DNA from: Hyphochytrium catenoides
Lineage: Eukaryota; Sar; Hyphochytriomycetes; Hyphochytriales; Hyphochytriaceae
Direction of reading: 5' to 3'
DNA: 15,426 nucleotides
Assembly (NCBI GenBank): GCA_900088475.1
Contig: FLMG01003801.1
Coordinates: 1-15,426, forward strand
The position numbers and the translations under genes were made by a program. This document shows, one piece after another, positions 7,901-14,590 of this stretch. The notes under the pieces are model-generated. The model was not told the DNA's origin. It saw only the letters and a list, made by a program, of their open reading frames with translations, and did no database searches. Each line of letters begins with the position of its first letter. Position 1 is the stretch's first letter.

Positions 7901-9668
7901 GTTCTTTCAAGAAGAGGAGTCTCTCTCTTCTCTTCTTCACTGGTGGGACAGTGCAGAGCCCTCTGCTCTACACAGAGCCTTCGAGTCTTCCCTTGTGTCG
8001 TCTCTCTCGGCCTCTTCTCCAGAGATCTGGAACTTCATCGAGCTCTTCAATGTCATCGGTGGAACGCCTGAAGAATTCAGAGATTTAATAGAGAAATCTG
8101 CAGAATTGCAGAGATTTTTGCAGATTGTGAAGCAGAGATTTGCCTATGGAGATTTCTTGAGCAATGGCGTGTACGTGGAGGACTGGGTAGGAAGAGTTGT
8201 GAGAGGAGGCGCGCTAACGGGAGAGAAGGTGGAGAGACTGAAGGACATTCCTCGCTTCAAGAAGCTCTTGGACATAAAGAAGGTTCAGGCTGGAGTTAGT
8301 GAGGTGAGTCACTCCAGAGAGACGGCTATCGAAGCTAAAAGAGAGGAATGGAGGAGCAGCTGCGAAAGAAAGAGAGTGAGAGAAAGAGAGAGAGAGAGAG
8401 AGAGACACGGAGAGAATGGAAACGGAAAGCGAAGAGAACAAAGTGACTCCGCTTCTCTGTTTTGTCTCACATCTATCAATAGACCTTTCTTCTCTCTCTT
8501 TCTGTCTCAGCTAGATTCCATCTCACAGTCCTACTTGTCTTTCTTTCTCTCTCTCTCTCTCTCTCTCTCACTCTCTCACACACACACACAGATCATCTCT
8601 TGCCCCAACCTGATCCGCGCCTACCTGAAAGACCTGGAAGTGAACGGCTTCTTCAGTGCTCTCTATGAGCTGTACCAAGAAGAACGGATAGAAGGCAAGG
8701 AGAAGGTGGTCGTCCCTCTTCCCTCATCCTCTCCTCCTTCTCTCTCTCTTCCTCCAGAGAAAGAGAAAGAGAAGAAGATGGAAGAGCGTCCCGAGAGAGA
8801 CACAGAAGACGGGGAGGAAGAAAGAGAGCTACGGTCAAGAGTCGAGTCTCTCTCTGTCGGCTGCGCTCTGATGGAGGCGCTGCTGGGGTCCAAGCAGCTG
8901 ATGGCGCTTTATAATAAACCTGAAGTACAAAGAGCATTTGAACAGGTGAGACAGACAGAGAGAGAGTGTTGATATTGTGAGAGACAATAGAGGAGATGGA
9001 GAGAGACACAGAAGGAAAGATACACAGAAGGAGAGAGACACAGAAGGGAAGAGAGGGAGGAAGAGAGAGTGGGAGACGTGGGGAGAGAGTGTGTGGGAGA
9101 GATGAAAAAGAGATATACAGCGATAGAGAGTGGCACGAAGAGAGAGACTGTACTTACAGAGAGAGCAGAACAAAAGGAAGTGCACGTATGAGAGAGAGAG
9201 GGAGAGAGGGGAGGGGAAAGAGAGGGGGAAGCGGAGAGAGAGAGAGGAGAGGAGAGAGAGAGGGAAGAGAGAAGGGAGGGGAAAGACATGAAGAAGAGGA
9301 GGCCGGGCCAAGAAGTGGAAAGAAGAGGAAAATGGCAAGGAGCGCTTCTAGGCCTCAATGAGGAGACAGGAAGAGAGAAACAGCTCTGGCCTAAGCTCTA
9401 TAACTCTGAGCAGAGGGAGAGAGAGAAGGTTCAAACGAGTCCGTCAGTCTCTTATGTTAAGCCCCCTTTTTGTCTCTCACCTGTTTCTTTCTCCCTCTTT
9501 TCGTAACAGATCTGCGATGACCCGAGCTTAGCTTGGAGTCTCTCCTTTACGAGTGAGGTGAAGACTTTTTTCTCTGCGCTTCTCTCTCTCTCTGACGAGT
9601 TAGAAGCTTCAGGGCTCGACTCTCCCTCATCGTCACGAGGAAGCTATGCTGAGATCATTGAAGTTTAA
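1517..9668 (+). CDS. PH-domain pseudomyosin: divergent myosin-motor-like protein with IQ motif and C-terminal helical repeats (10 exons, about 1502 aa)
   Basis: Proposed coding exons are 1517-1702, 2018-2141, 2509-3723, 3995-4834, 5373-5752, 6094-6255, 6842-7419, 7793-8303, 8592-8945 and 9510-9668. They total 4509 bases, divisible by three, and all nine introns are GT-AG. Seen in order: PH domain (about residues 18-125), Ser/Gln-rich linker (125-310), motor-like domain (about 310-1010), IQ motif (1096-1113), FY..NP module (1132-1168) and short helical repeats (about 1185-1480). The motor is recognised by ordered weak matches: F-Q-I-F-Y-L-L at 555, L-C-A-I-L-W-L at 638, L-Y-H-K-L-F-S-W at 694, a relay-helix-like stretch at 767-786 and the FKLREG...LPPSLLSLL stretch at 862-907. 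The P-loop, switch I and switch II residues are replaced, so ATPase activity is unlikely. The PH domain suggests phosphoinositide or membrane targeting and the IQ suggests a calmodulin-like light chain; both are inferences. The ATG follows an in-frame TAG at 1457. No established gene name is assigned. Confidence 0.78.
1703..2017 (+). other. Intron 1 with opposing GA and CT tracts
   Basis: Donor gtaaga, acceptor cacag. A GA-rich stretch at about 1721-1830 is followed by a CT tract at 1944-1972 near the acceptor. The two tracts are complementary in the transcript and could fold back on each other. Confidence 0.75.
2018..2141 (+). CDS. Exon 2: middle of PH domain
   Basis: Enters in phase 0 after cacag and leaves in phase 1 before gtaaga. 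It encodes the central PH strands (RSLRFSLTQPD and GRPYTLVMQ). The F-S-L-T followed by Y-T-L-V-M pattern is the usual beta-strand spacing in PH domains. Confidence 0.8.
2142..2508 (+). other. Intron 2, almost entirely CT-rich
   Basis: Donor gtaaga, acceptor cccttag. From about 2155 to 2465 it is nearly pure pyrimidine with scattered G and A. No coding signal beyond translated CT repeat was seen. Confidence 0.75.
2509..3723 (+). CDS. Exon 3: PH C-terminal helix, low-complexity linker, start of motor-like domain
   Basis: Joins exon 2 in phase 1 and supplies the PH C-terminal helix S-Q-E-E-I-D-T-W-V-T-A-I, with its conserved Trp. Residues 125-310 are Ser/Glu/Gln-rich linker with a short Q run. 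From about residue 314 the sequence follows the start of a myosin motor: D-I-S-S-L-L-L-Q-N-F, then a helix V-H-R-I-C-S-D-L-L-S-R-M, then Q-A-L-I-W-V-G-Q-Q-E-G-G where the P-loop should be (376-385). Two acidic Glu/Lys/Arg insertions follow. Near the end, S-S-L-S-R-L-Y-Q-E-V-R-V-R-V (485-498) sits at the switch I position. Confidence 0.78.
3724..3994 (+). other. Intron 3
   Basis: Donor gtaagt, acceptor cactag. It splits a Gly codon in phase 1. It carries the 28-base-period CT minisatellite described separately. Confidence 0.75.
3884..3967. repeat. CT minisatellite with 28-base period, three copies
   Basis: A CT-rich unit of 28 bases marked by a cctt variant recurs at 3908, 3936 and 3964, exactly 28 bases apart. 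Within each unit a ttt variant also recurs. This is a higher-order repeat built on the CT dinucleotide. Confidence 0.85.
3995..4834 (+). CDS. Exon 4: central motor-like segment
   Basis: Enters and leaves in phase 1. This exon carries the clearest myosin-like blocks: W-R-V-V at 526-529 (EKSRV position), F-Q-I-F-Y-L-L (HIFYQLL position), L-C-A-I-L-W-L-A-E-L (AILHLGNI position), and G-A-L-T-S-G-E, L-Y-H-K-L-F-S-W and S-K-A-N (the long helix ending in IN). N-F-L-L-E-E-F and A-A-N-E-N-I-E at 767-786 match the NSFEQ...NYANEKLQ relay helix. The switch II motif expected before this is absent and replaced by a Ser/Lys stretch. Loops hold Glu/Arg repeat-derived insertions. Confidence 0.78.
4835..5372 (+). 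other. Intron 4
   Basis: Donor gtacct, acceptor gcgcag. 538 bases, pyrimidine-rich on the coding strand but less repetitive than introns 2, 5 and 6, particularly at 4840-5130. Exons 4 and 5 join in frame across it in phase 1. An additional exon cannot be excluded, because active myosins have about 50 more residues at this point, but no candidate satisfied both splice sites and phase. Confidence 0.6.
5373..5752 (+). CDS. Exon 5: lower 50-kDa-like part of motor domain
   Basis: Enters in phase 1 after gcgcag and leaves in phase 0 before gtaacc. It encodes a helix containing F-Y-S-R-L-L, at the position where myosins have the FLEKL helix, then a repeat-derived Arg/Glu insertion. The best single match to the myosin head lies at residues 862-907 (F-K-L-R-E-G ... 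E-A-F-I-R-E-N-E ... L-P-P-S-L-L-S-L-L). It corresponds to F-x-I-x-H-Y-A-G ... G-F-L-E-K-N-x-D ... L-P-x-x-L-L-x-L-L, although the HYAG core itself is not kept. Confidence 0.78.
5753..6093 (+). other. Intron 5, CT-rich
   Basis: Donor gtaacc, acceptor tctag. Pyrimidine-rich throughout with many interrupted CT runs. No other feature was seen. Confidence 0.7.
6094..6255 (+). CDS. Exon 6: motor helix ending at the RCIKPN position
   Basis: 54 codons, phase 0 at both ends. The acceptor tctag at 6091-6093 was chosen because the nearer ttcag at 6112-6114 would hit a stop. It encodes a long amphipathic helix (S-L-L-E-R-V-R-R-L-I), then L-Y-T-L-T-I-D-A-D-N at 956-965. In active myosins this position holds the V-R-C-I-K-P-N stretch, so the conserved residues are lost here too. 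Confidence 0.7.
6256..6841 (+). other. Intron 6, longest intron of the plus-strand gene
   Basis: Donor gtgaga, acceptor tatcatag. 586 bases, pyrimidine-rich throughout and densely CT-repetitive in its second half. The acceptor at 6840-6841 restores the frame of the converter-like segment. The obvious alternative, ending at 6900, puts it out of frame. Confidence 0.65.
6617..6700. repeat. CT minisatellite with 14-base period
   Basis: A tg variant interrupts the CT repeat at 6617, 6631, 6645, 6659, 6673 and 6687, exactly every 14 bases. The surrounding CT-rich block runs from about 6591 to 6805. It lies inside intron 6. Confidence 0.9.
6842..7419 (+). CDS. Exon 7: converter-like segment, lever helix, IQ motif, FY..NP module
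   Basis: Enters in phase 0 after tatcatag and leaves in phase 2 before gtaagt. The first residues are a CT-tract translation (L-S-L-S-L-S). Next come T-R-L-G-L-R-Y-F-F, at the LRYSGVLE position, and E-A-F-Q-K-H-F-R-C-L-L, matching the F-x-x-R-Y-x-x-L converter element. After an Arg/Lys/Glu-rich insertion, a lever helix leads into F-Q-S-L-W-R-G-H-Q-A-R-K at 1102-1113, which fits the IQ consensus (IQxxxRGxxxRK) closely. The exon ends inside the FY..NP module. Confidence 0.78.
7420..7792 (+). other. Intron 7 with CT and GA tracts
   Basis: Donor gtaagt, acceptor tcttag, phase 2. A CT tract lies at about 7438-7471. GA-rich DNA lies at 7574-7709, with a short (TA) run at 7667-7679. The acceptor has only a modest pyrimidine tract. 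Confidence 0.75.
7793..8303 (+). CDS. Exon 8: end of FY..NP module and first C-terminal helical repeats
   Basis: The first base completes a Leu codon split by the intron, restoring L-Y-E-K-Y-N-P across the junction. It leaves in phase 0 before gtgagt. It encodes an acidic helical region with at least one repeat (E-L-Q-R-F at about 1263) and possibly another (L-H-R-A-F-E at about 1222). It then encodes the first eight residues of the repeat at 1325-1360 (K-V-Q-A-G-V-S-E). Confidence 0.8.
8304..8591 (+). other. Intron 8 with GA, CT and CA tracts
   Basis: Donor gtgagt, acceptor cacag. It contains a GA tract near 8384-8404, a CT tract at about 8544-8570 and (CA)7 at 8577-8590 directly against the acceptor. 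It interrupts a C-terminal repeat after its eighth residue. Confidence 0.8.
8592..8945 (+). CDS. Exon 9: helical repeat, charged spacer, start of last repeat
   Basis: 118 codons, phase 0 at both ends. It completes one repeat (I-I-S-C-P-N ... E-V-N-G-F-F-S-A-L). It then carries a Glu/Lys/Pro/Ser-rich spacer with repeat-derived runs. It ends with the first eight residues of the last repeat (E-V-Q-R-A-F-E-Q). Its acceptor follows a (CA)7 tract. Confidence 0.8.
8946..9509 (+). other. Intron 9 with a long purine-rich block
   Basis: Donor gtgaga, acceptor taacag. From about 8946 to 9330 the coding strand is largely A and G, unlike the CT-rich introns 2-6. A shorter pyrimidine stretch at 9464-9503 precedes the acceptor. 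It interrupts the last C-terminal repeat at the same residue as intron 8 interrupts the previous one. Confidence 0.75.
9510..9668 (+). CDS. Exon 10: last helical repeat, C-terminus and stop
   Basis: Enters in phase 0 after taacag. It encodes the rest of the last repeat (I-C-D-D-P-S-L ... E-V-K-T-F-F-S-A-L-L) and a short acidic/Ser tail ending I-I-E-V. The stop is TAA at 9666-9668. Confidence 0.8.
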   Translation: MCDDPSLAWSLSFTSEVKTFFSALLSLSDELEASGLDSPSSSRGSYAEIIEV

Positions 9669-9751
9669 AAACACACTTTCTCTCTCTCTCTCTTGAATGA
9701 CATTTTGGGTTAAGAGGAGCCCAGGACCTAAGACTGTGACTCTCTCTCTCT

Positions 9752-9765
9752 CTCTCCATGGAGAG
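9752..9765. repeat. Perfect 14-base palindrome
   Basis: CTCTCCATGGAGAG reads the same on both strands and is flanked by CT on the left. It could be a chance product of a CT tract meeting a GA tract. No function is claimed. Confidence 0.6.
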
Positions 9766-10012
9766 GCAGGTGGGCTTCCCTTCCTCGCCACAACGGGGAA
9801 AGACTCGATCTCTCTCTCTTTCTCTCCCACGTAGGCCAGGGGGCCACTCCCAGCAATTGGGGCAATGATTCTGCTCAATATGAGATCTCTTTCTCTCTCT
9901 CTCTCTCCCTTGCATTCTCTCTCTTCTCTGGTTAGTGACCACTCGCAATGCTCAGTCTTCCACCGCCAGGGGCTTTTTCTAAAATTATCTCTTTCTTTCG
10001 ATAAATTGTTCA

Positions 10013-10018
10013 AATAAA
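10013..10018 (+). terminator. Possible polyadenylation signal (AATAAA) of the plus-strand gene
   Basis: An AATAAA hexamer 345 bases past the stop codon, in a short AT-richer island. It is the only such hexamer I noticed in the spacer. Protist polyadenylation signals are often loose, so its use is uncertain. Confidence 0.3.
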
Positions 10019-10118
10019 TAGAAGTTCGACCCATAGCTTTCTCTCTCTCTCTCGACTCTCTCTCTTTCCTGTGCCTCTCCCTTCTCTCTCTCTCTCTTCT
10101 ATGTACTGAGATAACTAG

Positions 10119-10498
10119 TTAAAGGCCCGGGGGCCGGGAGACAAAGCCTGGAGGAGCGCCCACCGATCGCCTTTCCTCTTCGACTACTTCCTTTCTCTCT
10201 TTCGCAGCTCCGTCTCTCGCGTGTCTCTCGCTATTTCTTTTCTTTTCAACTCCCTCTCTGACTATTGCGAGAGCTTTTCTTAAGACGAAAGTGTCTCTGG
10301 GAGAGATGGGAGAAGGCGTAGTGCCTACCCATGTCTTCCCTTCTCTCTCTCTATTATGTCTCTCTTCTTCCGGAAGAGAGGCAAAAGCCGAGAAGAAACC
10401 TCTAAAGTCCTCCTGGAGAGAAAGAGGGAAGGAGAGAGCGGCGCTTGCTATCCACTTGCTCTCTTCCATGTCTGAGATTTCCATGGCTTGGACTTCGT
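10119..10498 (-). CDS. ZNF598-like exon 8: C-terminus with PPGF tail and stop
   Basis: Phase 1 entry restores an Asp codon and gives D-E-V-Q-A-M-E-I-S. The tail ends G-A-P-P-G-F and R-P-P-G-L, followed by TAA (10121-10119). Short P-P-G-F tails are typical of this family. The 3' half is Glu/Arg-rich. Confidence 0.8.
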
Positions 10499-11723
10499 CT
10501 AGAGAGAGAGAGACAAGAAGATAGAAGAAAAAAAAAGGATTGCAAGTATAAAATGGCGCAAGAAAGAAAGGTTGCAAGGCAAGAGAGAAAAAAAACAGGC
10601 AAAGGGAGAGAGTATGAGAGAGAAGGGCGGAGGACGAATCAGTTTCCTGTGAGTCATTGGGTCTCTCTCTTTAGTTCTTTCTCTCTCTCTCTCTCCGAAT
10701 TCTTCCGTAACGTCCAGTTCCTCTCTCCACACAGGGCTAGTCTCAGTCTTCCACCTTCCTCTTCGCTCCGTTCACTTGTCACTGTTCTTCTATAGGTACA
10801 TTCTCCCTCTCTCAACCTTTTCCTCGTACTTCTTCTCACTCCCGCCGCCTTCGCCCTCTCTCTTACCTCTAAACTTCCGCTCTCTCTCTTTCGTGAAAGA
10901 GAAAGTGTCTGACGCTATGGATGCATCAGCGTAAAGCTGAACCAGCCGCTGACCCACAGCCTTGATCTCTCTATCTAAAAACCGCAGGAGAGACTCACTC
11001 CCTTCTTTCTCTCTCTCTTTCTCAAGAACCTCTTTCCCTTTCTTGTTCCCTCTTTGCTCCCTGGTTGTGTTAGCGGTTATAGAGGTGGAGGACACTGGGT
11101 TTGTCTCTCTTCTCTTTTCGCCGTTGATGCCTCTCATTTTCTCTTCTTCACCAGTAGTACCGTCCGACCTCTCTCTCCCTGCAGATTGCGTCTTTTCCTT
11201 GTATTTCTTCTCTTTCTTTCCTTTTCTTTGGGTCTCTCTCTCTCTGCCATTAGCCTGCACGGCTTCTCTTCTATCGGTTCTCGCGGAAGAGGAAGGACGA
11301 GCAGAGGGAGGAGGCTTTTCTTCTTGATCCCCTTCTCTCCTCTCTTCATCCTTTCTGTCTTTCTTTCCTCCTTCTTTTTCTCTTTTACTGCGACTAGGAG
11401 GTGCATCTCCACCTCCTCTTCCTCCTCTTCCCTGGTCCGTTCTCCTCGTATTCCCTCTCGCTTCCGCTTCCTGGTTAATCCTTCTTCGAAAGACTAAGTA
11501 AACTTGCTGCCTCTTCTCTGGATCAGGAAGAAGAGAGATCAATCTTACGAAGAGTTGTTTGACTCCGTCTTCGCTCTGTTTTCCATTGTTTCTGGTGCGA
11601 AAGAGAGAAAGAAAAGCGTCGAAATAAGCTTCAGAAGACAAGTCTCCTTCTCTGAATTGTTGTGAGAGAGTCTTGAACTCTTGAAACTGCGAGGAGAGAG
11701 AGAGAGGAGGAACAAAGAAAGAT

Positions 11724-11758
<35 letters not shown>

Positions 11759-14545
11759 CGATAGAGACAAATTAGAGCAGAACAAGAAGAGAAAGAGCGA
11801 GAGAGCGGGGGAGGTATACCAACGGAGAGATGAAAGGAGAGGGAGAGACGAAGCATAAGAACTACTGGTGACTTCACGTGTTAAGGAAAATAAACTAACC
11901 CAGAGTAACAAGAGGCAAAAGTGTGAGCTAAGGTAAACGCTTGACATAAGACTGAACCGTCAGAACGCGAGAGATCTCATATATCTCTCTCTCTCCCTCT
12001 CTCCTCTCTCTCTCTCTCCTTCTCTCTCTCTTAGCTATCTCTCTGACTTGCACTTGCCTTGTCCTCGTCTCCTCCGAGAGAGCTCTTTATATCGGCAATC
12101 AGTTCCTTATTCCTCCTCCGCAGCTCCTCCGGAGCAAGCTTCTCCAAATCCAGATTGAGCGTCAGCTCCGATTGGGAGAGAGGACCAGAAGAAGAGATAC
12201 TGAAACCTTGAAATGAAGGAAACTGTGAAGAAGAGGAAGAAGAGAGAGAGGGGAAGTCACTCTCTCGGGAATCAGAAGAGCGAGAGGAAAGAGGGGCTTG
12301 GCCTCTTCCTCCTCTGGGACCTCCCTCTCTCCTCCCTCTTCCTCTCCCTTCTTCGTTCTGAGAGACACCAAAGTTGAGCTGCAACTGTCGCGCTGATCGC
12401 TGCTGGGAGCTGAGAGGAAAGAGAGAGAGACAGAGAGAGAGGAGAGTGGGGAATAGTTGGTAACGATCTGAGAGAAAGAGAATAAAGGTTGATAGACTAG
12501 AGAAATAGAAATAGCGATAGGGAGAGAGTGAGATGAGAGAGAGAAGGACAAGGGGAGAAGGTGTGGCACAGAAAAGTGAGAGAAAATAACATTGAGAAAC
12601 AGAAATGCAAGTGCGGAAAAGACGAAAAGGGACGTGTCGAGAAAGAGCAGAAATAAAGGATAGGAGCGAGAAAAGAGAGGGAGAGACTTGAGGAACTTAC
12701 CGTGAGAACTTCTCTCCTTTCATGTGCTGCTTTAGTGTGTGAGCCTTCAGGTCCATCTCGGTGCTGAAGACAATGAAGCGTTTCTCTAGACACTCAGGCT
12801 CCAGACACGGAAAATGATTGCGCTGAAAGTGGCTTTGTACTTCGCTATAGTTCCGGAAATACTGAAGCAAGCGGTTGATGGAGAGAGAGCCCAAAGGAGT
12901 GCAAAAGGAGTGATGAGAACAGAAAGGCAGAAAGAGGAGAGACAAAGAGAGATAATAAGGAAAGTATGAAAAAGGCAAGCGAGCCAAGGGTGAGCGGGTG
13001 AGCAGAGAAAGAGGTCAAACAAGGGAGGACCGCATATTTATGCTGTTCGCAAGGACTAAACGCACTTTTCATGCCCTAGTACAGGCTAGCGAAAAGAGAG
13101 AGAGCCAGAAAGAAAGAGAGAGAGAGAGAGAGCGCCCCGCGAGAGAGAGAGAGAAAAAGAGACAAAAAGGGGGAAGACCTCCTCTGTACCTGCTCGGTAA
13201 TGCCTCTTTGGTCACAAAGATGGCAAGAAAAGTGTTCTTTGTGCATGTGTTCCGCCAGCGCTTCCTTATCATAGAGCGTGACCGAGCGGCAGAAGCGGCA
13301 GCGGCAGTGCGGACCCACAGGAGCTTCAGAATCCGTGGCGGGATCACCTTGGGAGATGTGCTTCTCGAAGGACTGTGAAGAGAGAAGATGTGAGGCGGAG
13401 GGTGAGAGAGAGAGAGAGAGAGATCGAAGGAAGCTAAGAACGACAGAGAGGGAGAGAGAGCGCGCGTCCAAGAGGGAGATTATGGGAGCGGAGGCAGGAA
13501 GAGCAAGAGAGACTACCCCGGAGATGGAAACTGTTGGAGGCATAGGAAATAGATCCTCCAAGTAGATTTACCACTCCTAAGAGACATTGGGAATGCGAAG
13601 TTTCGGGCAATAAGAGAAGGAGAAAGAGGAAGGGGAGAAAGTCAGTTGAGAAGGTAAGAGGGGAATGACCTTGAAAGAGTAAGTGCGTTGCTCGGTAGGG
13701 AACACTTTCCTGCTCCTGAGACAGACGTCGCACATCTCCTTTCTGGCCCCAAGAGAAGAAATACCACAGTGAGAACAGTGGGAAAAGACGTGTGTATGAG
13801 AGAAAGAAAGAGAGAGAGGGACTGGAGGGGAGAGGAAAAAAGAGAGAGAGAGAGAGCGAGAAGGAAGGGAGTGATAGAGAAGGGGGCTGGAGGATTGACG
13901 CCCACGGGAGGGACGGACGGAGCGGAAAGAAAGAGAGGTGCTCAATAAAGAAGGGACCCCACCAGTGAGATGCAGTCAGTAGGAAGTAGGGGAATAAGAG
14001 AGAAACAAAGAGAGAAAGAGAGAAGGAGGTAGTAGGGACCCTACCCGTGCACTTTTTTCACATGGTCTTTGAGGTCTAATGGGCTCTTGAAGTGTCTATG
14101 CTGCTCTTTCGTACTCCGATCCAACCCCATTGCACCGCCCGGCAGCAGGAGAGGAGGACAGCAGATAGGGCAGACGAGGGAAGAGAGAGAAGGAAGGAGA
14201 GAGAAGAGATCTGCGGACTCTACATAAAGGTCTAGGTGTTTATCAAAGTGCATGCCCTGCCTCTCCAGACTGTCAAACGCCTTTTCTCTGTCCGAAGTAA
14301 GGATCACCTGCACGAGCTCCTCCTACAACATAGAGATGGCAAGGTTAATTGACATTGTACGTGGGTGTGATCAGGAGGGAGGGAGAGAGAGAGAGAGAGA
14401 GAGAGAGGAAAGAGAGAGATGGAGAGAGAAAAGAAAAAGGAGAAGACGAGGAAGAGAGACTGAGGAGTAAGAAGGAGAGAAGAGCCACGAAGAGAGACAC
14501 CAAGAGCTAAAGAGAGAGTGAGGAGTTCGGGAAAGAGAGTGACAT

Positions 14546-14590
<45 letters not shown>

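Larger units (their letters stand above)
9669..10118. other. Intergenic spacer between convergent genes
   Basis: 450 bases holding the 3' UTR of one or both genes. It contains several CT tracts (near 9680, 9740, 9810, 9892, 10040 and 10090), a 14-base perfect palindrome centred on CCATGG, and a possible polyadenylation signal for the plus-strand gene. No coding feature is supported. Confidence 0.7.

Noticed and set aside
8835-9358. Overlapping minus-strand frames rich in Ser and Leu
   Set aside because: They are the reverse reading of the GA-rich block in intron 9. They have no motif and no composition beyond translated repeat.
10790-10866. Extension of ZNF598-like exon 7 to its in-frame stop as the protein end
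   Set aside because: A strong gtaaga donor at 10866 joins in phase 1 to exon 8, which ends in the family-typical PPGF tail. The unspliced end lacks that tail.
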